A stretch of DNA of 64,000 nt from JALORV01 sp963780715 (GTDB taxonomy: Bacteria > Pseudomonadota > Gammaproteobacteria > Burkholderiales > Burkholderiaceae_F). A program made the translations under genes and the position numbers. Under the pieces are notes generated by a model. The model was not told where the DNA came from and did not search any database. It saw only the letters and a list, made by a program, of their open reading frames with translations. How positions within the stretch are numbered: the first letter of the stretch is position 1; each line of letters starts with the position of its first letter. Location: positions 121,774 to 185,773 of the forward strand of contig CAWADK010000006.1 in the NCBI GenBank assembly GCA_963780715.1, written 5' to 3'. Shown one piece after another: positions 30,964 to 41,142 of this stretch.

Positions 30964-32133
30964 CTATTGCGGCAGGCGCGGCGTGGGTCGCTCGCCCACT
31001 GTCACCGGGACATCGAGCTCCTTGCCGGAGCGCAGCACCCGCACGGTGGCGCTGGAGCCAGGCGGCAACTGCGCGATCTGATTCAGCATGCCACGGCTGT
31101 TGGCGACCTTTTCACCGTTGATCGTCACGATCACGTCGCCGGGTTCGAGCCCGGCCTTGCCGGCCGGACTCGTGCGCTGCACGCCCTTCAACACGACGCC
31201 GTCCGGGCGCGTGAGCTTCAGAAGATCGGCGACCTCGGGCGTGACATCTTCCGGTTCGACGCCGAAGTAGCCGCGCGAAACCCTGCCGGTGCGCACGAGC
31301 TGGTCCATGACCTGCCGCACCAGCGTGGACGGAATGGCGAATCCGATCCCGATCGAGCCGCCGGTCCGTGAAAAGATCGCCGTGTTGATGCCGACCAGGT
31401 GGCCGCTGGTGTCGACGAGCGCCCCGCCGGAGTTGCCCTGGTTGATGGCGGCATCGGTCTGGATGAAGTTCTCGAAGGTGTTGATGCCGAGGTTCGACCG
31501 GCCCAGCGCGGAAACAATACCCATCGTGACCGTCTGGCCGACGTCGAACGGGTTGCCGATGGCCAGCACGATGTCGCCGACCCGCAACGCGTCGGCACGA
31601 CCGAACGTGATGACCGGCAGCCCCTTGGCCTCGACCTTGAGCAGCGCGAGATCGCTCTCCGGGTCGGCCCCCACCAGCCGCGCATCGAACTGGCGGCCGT
31701 CCGCCAGCGCGACGGCGATCTCGTCGGCGGCCTGGACCACGTGGTTATTGGTCAGGATGTAGCCATCCGCCGAGGCGATCACGCCGGACCCCAGGCTTGC
31801 GACGCGCTCGGGTCCGCCACGCGGATCGCCGAAGAAATAGCGGTACAGGGGATCGACGGGGGCACCGCGGCGCTGCACCTCCTTGGTCGTATAGACGTTC
31901 ACGACGGCCGGCGCCGCCGCGGCCACGGCGGCGGCGTACGACGCGAGCGCGGACGCGCGCGCCACTTCGATGCTCGGCGCCGCCTGTTTGACAGCGGGCA
32001 GGGCGGGTGCGGCCGATGGCACCGCGGCGGGCAGGCGGCCTAGCCACTCCGGTCGCAGCGTCGAGACGATGAAGAGCGCCGCCAGGCCGATCGTGGTTGC
32101 CTGCGCGAAGATCAACCAGAGGCGACGGAGCAT
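30964..32133 (-). CDS. trypsin-like periplasmic serine protease (DegS/AlgW type)
   Basis: A 389-residue protease with one N-terminal membrane anchor (RLWLIFAQATTIGLAALFIV), a trypsin-like domain and a single PDZ domain. Catalytic residues are in TNNHVV (His), SDLALLKV (Asp) and GNSGGAL (Ser). The single PDZ and anchor suggest the DegS/AlgW class that senses unfolded outer-membrane proteins and starts the sigma-E cascade; no rseA is nearby. I chose the ATG at 32133 because the longer reading adds 28 unlikely residues. It faces the Sel1 gene and shares its orientation with mscL. Confidence 0.9.
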   Translation of the reverse strand: MLRRLWLIFAQATTIGLAALFIVSTLRPEWLGRLPAAVPSAAPALPAVKQAAPSIEVARASALASYAAAVAAAAPAVVNVYTTKEVQRRGAPVDPLYRYFFGDPRGGPERVASLGSGVIASADGYILTNNHVVQAADEIAVALADGRQFDARLVGADPESDLALLKVEAKGLPVITFGRADALRVGDIVLAIGNPFDVGQTVTMGIVSALGRSNLGINTFENFIQTDAAINQGNSGGALVDTSGHLVGINTAIFSRTGGSIGIGFAIPSTLVRQVMDQLVRTGRVSRGYFGVEPEDVTPEVADLLKLTRPDGVVLKGVQRTSPAGKAGLEPGDVIVTINGEKVANSRGMLNQIAQLPPGSSATVRVLRSGKELDVPVTVGERPTPRLPQ

Positions 32134-32236
32134 CCCGGTATTCCGCGTTGTGCTTGGGCCTGCCGCGTACGGCGAAGAAACGCCGAAGCGGCCGCAGGCG
32201 CCTGCGAGCGCCTGCACGGCACTGGTTGGGGTCGAA

Positions 32237-32656
32237 TCAGCGTTTCTTCAACTCATCGCGGATCTCGCGCAACAGCACGACATCCTCGGGCGTCGCTGCC
32301 GGAGCGGCGTCGAGTCCGGACTTCACGCGATTGACCGCCTTCACCATCCAGAAGATGACGAAAGCGAGGATGACAAAGTTCAGCAGCACGGTAACGAAGT
32401 TGCCCCAGGCGAAGACGACTCCGGACTTCTGCGCAGCGTCCAGCGATGCGCCTGCGGGCACGTTGCCCGACAGCACCCAGTACTTGTTGGAGAAGTCGAC
32501 GGCGCCACCCAGCAGGGCGTTGATGAGCGGCATCACGACGTCCTTGACCAGCGAATCGACGATCCGGCCGAAGGCTCCGCCGATGATCACACCCACCGCG
32601 AGGTCGATGACGTTGCCCTTGACGGCAAACTCGCGAAACTCCTTCATGATGCTCAT
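32237..32656 (-). CDS. mscL: large-conductance mechanosensitive channel
   Basis: A 139-residue channel that opens under hypo-osmotic shock. The N-terminus MSIMKEFREFAVKGNVIDLAVGVIIG and the second helix (VTVLLNFVILAFVIFWMVKAVNR) match MscL, ending in a coiled C-terminal helix. The start at 32656 is preceded by a strong GGAGGGAG site on the minus strand. Confidence 0.95.
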   Translation of the reverse strand: MSIMKEFREFAVKGNVIDLAVGVIIGGAFGRIVDSLVKDVVMPLINALLGGAVDFSNKYWVLSGNVPAGASLDAAQKSGVVFAWGNFVTVLLNFVILAFVIFWMVKAVNRVKSGLDAAPAATPEDVVLLREIRDELKKR

Positions 32657-32871
32657 GGCCTCACTCCCTCCCGCCGGACTTCGCCGGAGTTGAACTGTTC
32701 CCAGTCTAGCCGGGCACCGACCTTTGGGTGGCGCACCGGTGCCGAGGGCGGGGCTTGCCGCATGCATTAGAATCGCGGGCTGCCATGCGGGGCACTTTGC
32801 CCGTTTCCGCCGCGGAAAGTCCCCGGCGTGACTGCAGTGCACCTGGATTTCACTTCTCTTTCGGGGTTTTC

Positions 32872-33492
32872 ATGTCCACATCGACCTCACTTCCCGCCGG
32901 CGACGCGCCAGCGGGCGTCGACAAGGAGCGCCGCAATGCGATCGCCCTGGCCGCGGCTGTCGGCGGCGCCGGAGCGGTTGCGATGGCCGTGCCGTTCGTG
33001 GCTTCCTTCGCGCCCTCCGAGCGGGCGAAGGCGGCCGGCGCGCCGGTCGAGTTCGATGTCGCTGGCATCGCACCGGGCGAGATGAAGACGGTCGAGTGGC
33101 GCGGCCTGCCGGTCTGGGTCCTGCGCCGGACGCCGGAGATGCTGCAGTCGATCAAGAAGGTCGACGGCGAGGTGGCCGATCCCAAGTCGCTGCGCACGCA
33201 GTATCCGACGCCCGAATACGCGCAGAACGAATTCCGTTCGCGCAAGCCCGAGTACCTGGTGGCCGTCGGCATCTGCACGCACCTGGGCTGCTCGCCGGCC
33301 GGTCCCTTCGGTTCGAACCAGAACTCGCAGCTGGGTGCCGATCAGGGCTTCCTGTGCCCCTGCCACGGTTCCACGTTCGACCTGGCTGGACGCGTGTTCA
33401 AGAACAAGCCGGCGCCCGACAACCTGCCGGTCCCGCCGCACAAGTACCTGTCGGACACCCTGATTCTGATCGGTGACGACTCCAACGCCTGA
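32872..33492 (+). CDS. petA: ubiquinol-cytochrome c reductase Rieske iron-sulfur subunit
   Basis: The 2Fe-2S subunit of complex III. Ligands are C135/H137 in CTHLGC and C162/H165 in CPCHGS, with a bridging disulfide between C140 and C164. The N-terminus KERRNAIALAAAV is a twin-arginine signal/anchor, so this 206-residue protein is a likely Tat substrate. It is followed 14 bases later by petB. Confidence 0.96.
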   Translation: MSTSTSLPAGDAPAGVDKERRNAIALAAAVGGAGAVAMAVPFVASFAPSERAKAAGAPVEFDVAGIAPGEMKTVEWRGLPVWVLRRTPEMLQSIKKVDGEVADPKSLRTQYPTPEYAQNEFRSRKPEYLVAVGICTHLGCSPAGPFGSNQNSQLGADQGFLCPCHGSTFDLAGRVFKNKPAPDNLPVPPHKYLSDTLILIGDDSNA

Positions 33493-33506
33493 TTCCAGGG
33501 AACGCG

Positions 33507-34890
33507 ATGGCTGAATACAAGACCCCCTACGCCGGGATCGCCGGCTGGTTCGACCAGCGCATGCCGACGGTGATGGCGGAGTACCGCAAGCACCTGTCCG
33601 AGTACTACGCGCCGAAGAACTTCAACATCTGGTACATCTTCGGCGGCCTGGCGATCACCGTGCTGGCGATCCAGATCATCACGGGCATCTTCCTGGTGAT
33701 GAACTACAAGCCGGACGCCAACCTCGCATTCGCGTCCGTCGAGTACATCATGCGCGACGTGCCGGGCGGCTGGTTCATCCGCTACATGCACTCGACCGGC
33801 GCGTCGTTCTTCTTCATCGTCGTCTACCTGCACATGTTCCGCGGGCTGATGTACGGCAGCTACCGCGCGCCGCGGGAACTGGTGTGGATCTTCGGGTGCC
33901 TGATCTTCCTGTGCCTGATGGGCGAGGCGTTCTTCGGTTACCTGCTGCCCTGGGGCCAGATGAGCTACTGGGGCGCGCAGGTGATCGTGAACCTGTTCGG
34001 CGCGATTCCGCTGATCGGCCCGGACCTGGCGGTGTTCATCCGCGGCGACTACGTGATCGGTGACGCCACGCTGAACCGCTTCTTCGCGTTCCACGTCATC
34101 GCCATTCCGCTGGTGCTGATCGGCCTCGTCGTCGCGCACATCCTCGCGCTGCACGATGTCGGCTCGAACAACCCGGACGGCATCGAGATCAAGAAGAACC
34201 TCGATGCCAGCGGCAGGCCGCTCGACGGCATCCCGTTTCATCCGTACTACACGGTGCACGACATCTTCTGGCTGACCATTTTCCTGATGGTCTTCTTCTT
34301 CGTCGTGTTCTTCGCTCCGGAGATGGGCGGCTACTTCCTCGAGTGGAACAATTTCGTTCCGGCCGATTCTCTGACGACGCCTTCGCACATCGCACCGGTC
34401 TGGTACTTCACGCCGTTCTATTCGATCCTGCGCGCGACGACCGAGCAGTTCATGGTCGTGCTGGCCGTCGGAACGATCGCGCTGTCGGCACTGATCCTGC
34501 TCACCGTGCGCAACCCGATCGTGCGCGGAGCGATTGCCGTCGGCACGCTGGTGCTGCTGCTGGGCTATTTCACGCTCGACGCGAAGTTCTGGGGCGTGGT
34601 GCTGATGGGTGCGTCGGTGATGATCTTCATCGCGCTGCCCTGGCTCGACCACTCGCCGGCGAAGTCGATGCGCTATCGACCCGACGTGGCACTTCTGGCT
34701 GCTGATCACCTGGGTGGTCGCCTTCGTCGTGCTTGGCTACTTCGGCACGCAGCCGCCGTCGGCGGCAGGCCAGTACATCTCGATGGTCGGCACGGTGATC
34801 TATTTCGGCTTCTTCGCGCTGATGCCGTGGTGGAGCCGGATGGGTACCTTCAAGCCGGTCCCGGACCGCGTCACGTTCCATCCGCACTGA
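33507..34890 (+). pseudogene. petB: cytochrome b of complex III, single-base frameshift
   Basis: Membrane subunit carrying two b hemes and both quinone sites. The first 391 codons are normal, including RYMHSTGASFFF, GYLLPWGQMSYWG, FHVIAIPL and the P-E-like loop in FVPADSLTTPSHIAPVWYF. After SPAKSMRYRP the frame changes. The expected tail (TWHFWLLITWVVAFVVLGY ... MPWWSRMG ... VTFHPH) is in frame 1 and ends with TGA at 34888-34890. One extra G at 34683 explains it; corrected length is 460 residues. Uncorrected, the frame bypasses the stop and fuses to petC. Confidence 0.93.
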
Positions 34891-34907
34891 AAGGGCCGGG
34901 GAAGACA

Positions 34908-35765
34908 ATGAAGAAGATCATCACGCGCCTGCTCGTTGCGCTGGGTCTGCTTGGAGCGGCCGGCGGCGCGCTGGCTGCCGGTGCCGCGATCCCGATCGAG
35001 CACTGGCCGGCGGAGCGTGGCCGCAGCTTCGGCGCGCTTCAGAACGGCGCGCGACTGTTCGCCAACTACTGCATGGGCTGCCACAGCGCCAGCCTCGTCC
35101 GCTGGAACCGGCTGGAGCAGATCGGTCTCGACGAGAAGCAGATCAAGGAATTCCTGATCTTCGGCAACCAGAAGGTCGGCGACACCATGCGCATCGCGAT
35201 GACGCCGGCCGACGCCAAGGTCTGGTTCGGCAAGTCACCGCCGGACCTGTCGGTCATCACGCGGGCCCGCACGTCGTTCGACTTCGCCGGCACCGACTAC
35301 ATCTACACGCTGCTGCGCGGCTACTACCGCGACAGCAGCACTCCGACCGGCTGGAACAACATCGCCTTCCCGGGCATCGGCATGCCGCACATCTTCTGGG
35401 ACCGGCAGGGGCCGCGCGAGACGACACTGGTGCAGACGCACCGGCACGCCGATCCGAAGACCGGGCACGCGGGCTTCGTGCAGACCACGACGGTATTCGA
35501 CGTCAATGGCAACGCGACGAAGACCGAGACGGAACTCAAGGGACCTGCGACCGAGGGCTTCAGCTACACGCTTCGGCCGCTCGACCCGCAGCAGGCGCGC
35601 CAGTTCGACTCGGATGCAGCCGACCTCGTGGCCTTCCTGGCCTTCATCACGGACCCGTCGCAGACGGCGCGCAAGCGGATCGGTGTCTGGGTCCTGGTGT
35701 TCCTGGCGTTCTTCGCCGTGATCGCCTGGCGCCTGAACTCGGTTTACTGGAAGAACATCAAGTAG
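34908..35765 (+). CDS. petC: cytochrome c1 of complex III
   Basis: A 285-residue membrane-anchored cytochrome c1 with signal peptide (LGAAGGALAAG), heme site CMGCH (C55, C58, H59) and one C-terminal anchor (IGVWVLVFLAFFAVIAWRL). It passes electrons from the Rieske protein to soluble cytochrome c. The ATG at 34908 follows GGGGAAG. Because of the petB frameshift the raw reading frame runs into it from upstream, but the real start is here. Confidence 0.95.
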   Translation: MKKIITRLLVALGLLGAAGGALAAGAAIPIEHWPAERGRSFGALQNGARLFANYCMGCHSASLVRWNRLEQIGLDEKQIKEFLIFGNQKVGDTMRIAMTPADAKVWFGKSPPDLSVITRARTSFDFAGTDYIYTLLRGYYRDSSTPTGWNNIAFPGIGMPHIFWDRQGPRETTLVQTHRHADPKTGHAGFVQTTTVFDVNGNATKTETELKGPATEGFSYTLRPLDPQQARQFDSDAADLVAFLAFITDPSQTARKRIGVWVLVFLAFFAVIAWRLNSVYWKNIK

Positions 35766-35767
35766 GG

Positions 35768-35814
35768 CGGGCTCGGTGCAGGCGCCGCGGCGCGGCGCAC
35801 GTGCACCTCGCCCG
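35768..35814. repeat. palindromic repeat, copy B (after petC)
   Basis: Outer arms CGGGCTCG and CTCGCCCG flank GTGCAGGCGCC, loop GCGGCGC and GGCGCACGTGCAC. The outer arms are identical to those of the copy at 55302-55348. It starts two bases after the petC stop, a position typical of REP-like elements that protect or end a message. Confidence 0.8.
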
Positions 35815-35932
35815 GATCGATCAGATGCAGGAGCCCGGGACGACCTGGCGCTCCGGCATTCAACAGTTAGCCGGCACTCTTCGGGCGCCGGCATGAAGCG
35901 AGGCGGATCGACCGCCCCGCCAAGGAAAATAG

Positions 35933-36535
35933 ATGATGGTGCTCTACTCCGGAACCACCTGCCCGTTTTCGCAGCGTTGCCGCTTCGTGCTGTTCGAGAA
36001 GGGCATGGACTTCGAGATCCGCGACGTGGATCTGTTCAACAAGCCCGAGGACATCAACGTGATGAATCCCTACGGGCAGGTTCCGATCCTCGTCGAGCGC
36101 GACCTCGTGCTGTACGAGTCGAACATCATCAACGAGTACATCGACGAGCGCTTCCCGCATCCGCAGCTGATGCCGGCCGACCCGGTGATGCGGGCGCGCA
36201 CGCGGCTCTTCCTGTTCAACTTCGAGCGGGAACTCTTCGTGCACGTGCAGGCGCTGGAGAACAGCAACAACCAGAAGCTGATCGAGAAGGCGCGCTCGAC
36301 GATCCGCGACCGCCTGACGCAGCTCGCGCCGATCATGCTCAAGAACAAGTACATGCTCGGCGAGGACTTTTCGATGCTCGACGTGGCGCTGGCCCCGCTG
36401 CTGTGGCGCCTCGACCACTACGGCATCGACCTGCCCAAGACGGCGGCGCCGCTGATGAAGTACGCCGAGCGCATCTTTTCGCGCCCGGCCTATATTGAAG
36501 CGCTGACGCCCTCCGAAAAGGTGATGCGCCGCTAG
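35933..36535 (+). CDS. sspA: stringent starvation protein A
   Basis: A 200-residue glutathione-S-transferase-fold protein (MMVLYSGTTCPFSQRCRFVLFEKGMDFE, then YGQVPILVERDLVLYESNIINEYIDERFPHP) that binds RNA polymerase in the SspA family. It follows the cytochrome bc1 genes and precedes sspB, a conserved order in beta- and gammaproteobacteria. Confidence 0.95.
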   Translation: MMVLYSGTTCPFSQRCRFVLFEKGMDFEIRDVDLFNKPEDINVMNPYGQVPILVERDLVLYESNIINEYIDERFPHPQLMPADPVMRARTRLFLFNFERELFVHVQALENSNNQKLIEKARSTIRDRLTQLAPIMLKNKYMLGEDFSMLDVALAPLLWRLDHYGIDLPKTAAPLMKYAERIFSRPAYIEALTPSEKVMRR

Positions 36536-36564
36536 CACGTTGCCTGGCGCAGGAAGTCACGCCG

Positions 36565-37089
36565 ATGCCCGATCCGTCGACCAAGCCCTACCTGATCCGC
36601 GCCATCCACCAGTGGTGCACGGACTCGGGCTACACGCCGTATATCGCGGTGCTGGTCGACGAGGGCGTCCGGGTGCCGCACGAGTTCGTCAAGAACGGCG
36701 AGATCGTGCTCAACATCTCGCCGCTCGCGACCAGCCGCCTGCAGCTGGGCAACGAAGCGATCGAGTTCCAGGCGCGTTTCGGTGGTGTCGCGCGCGAGGT
36801 GTGCGTGCCGATTGAACGGGTGCTGGCGGTGTATGCGCGGGAAAACGGCCAGGGCATGGCCTTCGAGGTCCCGCGGACAGCCGCGCCCGCCGGCGTCGAG
36901 CCGGCCGTGCCAGAGGCCGCGCCCGCAGGCCGCCCGGTGATGTCGCTGGTGCAGACCGAAGGCGCGGACTCGCGGGCGAGCGAAGCGCATCCCGAGCCCT
37001 CGAACGGCGAGGAGGCCGGCGACAGCACGCCGGACGACACTCCGCCCGCGCCGCGCGGCGAGCGGCCCAAGCTCACGCGCATCAAGTAA
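36565..37089 (+). CDS. sspB: ClpXP adaptor SspB
   Basis: A 174-residue adaptor that delivers ssrA-tagged peptides to ClpXP. The N-terminal domain (RAIHQWCTDSGYTPYIAVLVD ... FVKNGEIVLNISPLATSRLQLGN) is followed by a long acidic, proline-rich linker and a short C-terminal ClpX-binding tail (PKLTRIK). Confidence 0.94.
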   Translation: MPDPSTKPYLIRAIHQWCTDSGYTPYIAVLVDEGVRVPHEFVKNGEIVLNISPLATSRLQLGNEAIEFQARFGGVAREVCVPIERVLAVYARENGQGMAFEVPRTAAPAGVEPAVPEAAPAGRPVMSLVQTEGADSRASEAHPEPSNGEEAGDSTPDDTPPAPRGERPKLTRIK

Positions 37090-37111
37090 TCAGCAGCACG
37101 ACTCAGCACGT

Positions 37112-37187
37112 GCCGGCATAGCTCAGCTGGTAGAGCAGCGGTTTTGTAAACCGAAGGTCGGGGGTTCGATTCCCTCTGCCGGCACCA
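37112..37187 (+). tRNA. tRNA-Thr (TGT)
   Basis: A 76-base tRNA with acceptor stem GCCGGCA/TGCCGGC, D-arm GCTC..GAGC, anticodon loop TTTGTAA with anticodon TGT, T-loop TTCGATT and an encoded CCA. It lies 22 bases after sspB. The 37188-37423 stretch after it holds an inverted repeat and no gene. Confidence 0.97.
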
Positions 37188-37295
37188 ACGCAGCGCAGCG
37201 GGACACTCGTCGGTACGTACGACGGCGCTGTAGCGCGACGCACTCACCCGCCGCACGATGCCAATCCCGCGCCCGGTCGGGACGGAACAGGCTCG

Positions 37296-37319
37296 GGCCT
37301 ATGTCCGACGGCATAGGCC
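37296..37319. repeat. short inverted repeat downstream of tRNA-Thr
   Basis: GGCCTATG and CATAGGCC form perfect eight-base arms around TCCGACGG. It is about 110 bases after the tRNA and 105 bases before the next ATG. It could be an operator; it lacks a U-tract. Confidence 0.4.
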
Positions 37320-37423
37320 ATCTGTGCGACGGGACTTCGACTTCTGTTGAATGGCGCCACGGGGCCGCGGGGCTCAGCATGGTCCTGCGTCGAAATTGAC
37401 GCGGTCGCCCTGAGGAGCCCACC

Positions 37424-37735
37424 ATGCATGACGACACAATTGAATCCGGCGCTGCCCCATCGAAAGAGCATGCCTCATCGCGCAAGGCGCGTGTCATCAC
37501 CGCCGTGGTGATCGCGCTGGCCCTGGGCTCGGTGGCGTTTGTCGTTCAGCCTGGCGCGAGCAAATCCGAGCGCATCGACTATGCGGCAGCCAGCGTCGCG
37601 AATCTGGCTTCGAGCGTACCTGCGGACGTGCCGGTCACTGATACCGGTTCGGCGGCGGGTTCGACGACAGCGCCTCGCTTCCAGCGATCTGACGAACCGG
37701 CCTACACCGACAGCATGAACCCGCACGGCGGGTGA
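37424..37735 (+). CDS. hypothetical single-pass membrane protein
   Basis: A 103-residue protein with a charged N-terminus, one hydrophobic helix (VITAVVIALALGSVAFVV, about residues 24-41) and a polar Ser/Thr-rich tail, suggesting a type II orientation with the tail outside. The ATG follows GAGGAG by six bases, which supports it as real. No family recognised. Confidence 0.6.
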   Translation: MHDDTIESGAAPSKEHASSRKARVITAVVIALALGSVAFVVQPGASKSERIDYAAASVANLASSVPADVPVTDTGSAAGSTTAPRFQRSDEPAYTDSMNPHGG

Positions 37736-37771
37736 GACGACGCACCGGCTGGAGGCCGCTCCTCGGCCGTG

Positions 37772-38359
37772 CTACGCGCGCGCCGCGCCGATCGTTCCGT
37801 CCCAGCGCGGCGCTTTCTCCACTGCAATTCCGAAGAGGTCGAGCACGCGGGCAACGGTGTGGTCGACCATCTCGTCGATCGATGCCGGTCGGTGGTAGAG
37901 CGCCGGCACGGGCGGAAAGATGACACCGCCCATCAGCGTCACCGCTTCCATGTTGCGGATGTGAGCGAGGTTCAGCGGTGCTTCGCGCGGCAGCAGCACG
38001 AGCCGGCGCCGCTCCTTCAGGCAGACATCGGCCGCGCGCGTGATGAGGTTGTCCGCATAGCCATGGGCGATCGCGGCCAGCGTCTTCATCGAGCAGGGCG
38101 CGACGACCATGCCGGTCGTCGCGAAGGATCCGCTGGCGATCGTGGCGCCGATGTCGTTGACACTGTGCACGACATGCGCCAGCGCCTCGACGTCGCCGCG
38201 CTTGAGGTCAAGCTCCTGGTACGCGTTGAGCACTCCGGCCGCTGACAGCAGCAGGTGCGTCTCGACATCCGGCTGTTCGCGCAGGCGCCGCAGCAACTGC
38301 ACGCCGTACGCGGCGCCACTGGCGCCGGTGATCGCAACGATCAGGCGCCGCGCTGGCAC
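37772..38359 (-). CDS. ubiX: flavin prenyltransferase UbiX
   Basis: A 195-residue enzyme that makes prenylated FMN, the cofactor of the UbiD decarboxylase in ubiquinone synthesis. Family marks are VAITGASGAAYGVQLLR, GSFATTGMVVAPCSMKTLAAIAHG and RRLVLLPREAPL. It lies two bases downstream of grxD on the same strand. Confidence 0.94.
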   Translation of the reverse strand: MPARRLIVAITGASGAAYGVQLLRRLREQPDVETHLLLSAAGVLNAYQELDLKRGDVEALAHVVHSVNDIGATIASGSFATTGMVVAPCSMKTLAAIAHGYADNLITRAADVCLKERRRLVLLPREAPLNLAHIRNMEAVTLMGGVIFPPVPALYHRPASIDEMVDHTVARVLDLFGIAVEKAPRWDGTIGAARA

Positions 38360-38361
38360 CG

Positions 38362-38682
38362 TCAGGCCGCCTTCGTGTCTTTGAGCAGCGTCTGCAGTTC
38401 ACCCGACTGGAACATCTCCATGATGATGTCCGAGCCGCCGACGAACTGGCCGTTCACGTAGAGCTGCGGGATGGTCGGCCAGTTCGCGTACTCCTTCACG
38501 CCCTGCCGCACGTCGTCGTCGTCGAGCACGTTGACGGTGACCAGGTTCTGCGCGCCTGCCTGCTTCAGCACCTGGATGGCGCGGCCGGAGAAGCCGCATT
38601 GCGGGAACTGCGCCGTCCCCTTCATGAACAGCACCACCGGGTGCTCGGTGACGGTCTTGTGGATGAATTCCTTGGCGTCCAT
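38362..38682 (-). CDS. grxD: monothiol glutaredoxin Grx4
   Basis: A 106-residue monothiol glutaredoxin with active site CGFS (C29) in LFMKGTAQFPQCGFSG and the glutathione-binding WPTIPQLYVNGQFVGGSDI. It binds and transfers Fe-S clusters with BolA-type partners; IbaG is encoded at 19.7 kb. Confidence 0.95.
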   Translation of the reverse strand: MDAKEFIHKTVTEHPVVLFMKGTAQFPQCGFSGRAIQVLKQAGAQNLVTVNVLDDDDVRQGVKEYANWPTIPQLYVNGQFVGGSDIIMEMFQSGELQTLLKDTKAA

Positions 38683-38707
38683 GGGATTGACCTCGAGAGG
38701 GAGGGGC

Positions 38708-38737
38708 AGTGTAGGAAGTCCGGCCGCGGCACGTCAA
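38708..38737 (-). promoter_or_regulatory. grxD: sigma-70-type promoter of grxD
   Basis: On the minus strand, TTGACG (38737-38732) and TACACT (38713-38708) are separated by 18 bases, 26 bases before the grxD ATG. Both hexamers are close to consensus. Confidence 0.6.
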
Positions 38738-39022
38738 ACCGGGACGACCCGCGCCGGTGGCGGGGTATTCCGGCCCTGTACAGCAGAGCCGCCGGGACAT
38801 GGCGCTGAATTCGCGGCGAGCGCCGCCGGTTTTCGGGCCAACTGCCGGCTGTCGCAGCGGTTCCAATGCGCATGCGCCGCAACCCGGAGATGTCGCCGCA
38901 CTTGGCGGCCGCCACGACCGACATCGGCGCACCAAATTCCCCGGGGGCAACAGCGCGGCCCCGCTGCACCTCGCGCTGGGCCGCCAGCCCCCGCGCGGTT
39001 CGGCCACGAAGTCGCTCCTCAC
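38738..39022. other. long non-coding gap between prmC and grxD
   Basis: No reading frame in this roughly 285-base stretch resembles a protein on either strand, and I see no RNA gene. It contains only GC-rich sequence with weak short inverted repeats. The gap is unexpectedly long for neighbouring same-strand genes. Confidence 0.5.
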
Positions 39023-39829
39023 TCAAGCGCGACCGGCCGTCACTCGCGTCTGCCCCCCGGCATCGCGGGTCATGGTCACTTCCCGGAAGCCGGCGTCCCG
39101 CATGCGCTGCGCGACCGCTGCCGCCTGGTCGTATCCGTGCTCCAGTACCAGCCAGCCTCCGGCGAGCAGGTGCGCGCGCGCACCGGCGATGAGGATCGTC
39201 AGGCACCGCAAGCCGTCGCCACCGTCGGTCAGCGCGAGGCCCGGCTCATGCCTGAGCGCCGCCAGGTGGGGGTCGGCCGCCGCCACATAGGGCGGATTGC
39301 TGACAATCAGGTCGAAGGCAGCCCCCGGTGCGAGCGCATTGAACCAGTCACCCTGCAGAAAACTGACGCCCGCCTGCAGCGACTGCGCGTTGGCGCGCGC
39401 CACGGCCAGCGCGGCCGCCGAGACGTCAGTGGCTATGACGGCAGCGTCGGGCCGCTCCAGTTGCAGCGTGATGGCGACACAGCCCGAGCCGGTGCCGAGG
39501 TCGAGGATGCGGGGAGCGGTGCGTTCGCGCAGGCAGGCGAGCGCCACCTCGACCAGCGTCTCGGTGTCGGGACGCGGCACCAGCACGTCGGGCGTGACCG
39601 TGAACGACCGGCCGTAGAACTCCTTTTCGCCCAGCAGGTAGGCCATCGGCTCCCCGGACTGGCGGCGTGCGACGAGGGCCGTGTAATCGGCGTGGGCCTG
39701 AGGGGTCACCACCGTCTCGGGATGCGCGACCAGACGCTCGCGCGGCACACGCAGCACCCGGGCGAGCAGGGCGCGTGCCTCCGGCGCCGGCAGGACCTGC
39801 TCGGCCAACAGTGCTCCAACGGTAGGCAT
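39023..39829 (-). CDS. prmC: peptide chain release factor N5-glutamine methyltransferase
   Basis: Methylates the glutamine of the GGQ motif in release factors. The 268-residue protein has the SAM motif LDLGTGSG (109-116) and the catalytic NPPY at 178-181. It sits just downstream of prfA, its substrate gene, on the same strand. Confidence 0.95.
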   Translation of the reverse strand: MPTVGALLAEQVLPAPEARALLARVLRVPRERLVAHPETVVTPQAHADYTALVARRQSGEPMAYLLGEKEFYGRSFTVTPDVLVPRPDTETLVEVALACLRERTAPRILDLGTGSGCVAITLQLERPDAAVIATDVSAAALAVARANAQSLQAGVSFLQGDWFNALAPGAAFDLIVSNPPYVAAADPHLAALRHEPGLALTDGGDGLRCLTILIAGARAHLLAGGWLVLEHGYDQAAAVAQRMRDAGFREVTMTRDAGGQTRVTAGRA

Positions 39830-39910
39830 GGAATAGCGGCCGCGTGGTCAGTGCTTCTCCGACGCCCACGACTGGCGTGCGTTCAGGCGTGCGCCTGTGG
39901 GTCGGCCGCT

Positions 39911-40993
<1,083 letters not shown>

Positions 40994-41142
40994 GGGGCTC
41001 GCAATGGAGTGGGGTGCCGGCGCGCAGGCGTCGGCACAGCCGCGGGCGGGCGGCAGGTGCTTGGACAGCAGGGCCGCAAATCGGAGGACGCCGTCATGCG
41101 CGCGACCGACGCGGCCCGCAGAGCGGGCCGGAACATCGGACG

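Noticed and set aside
33507..35765. A single 752-residue cytochrome b/c1 fusion
   Set aside because: The normal end of PetB is present in the next frame with its own stop, and PetC has its own start and ribosome site. One extra base explains the apparent fusion.
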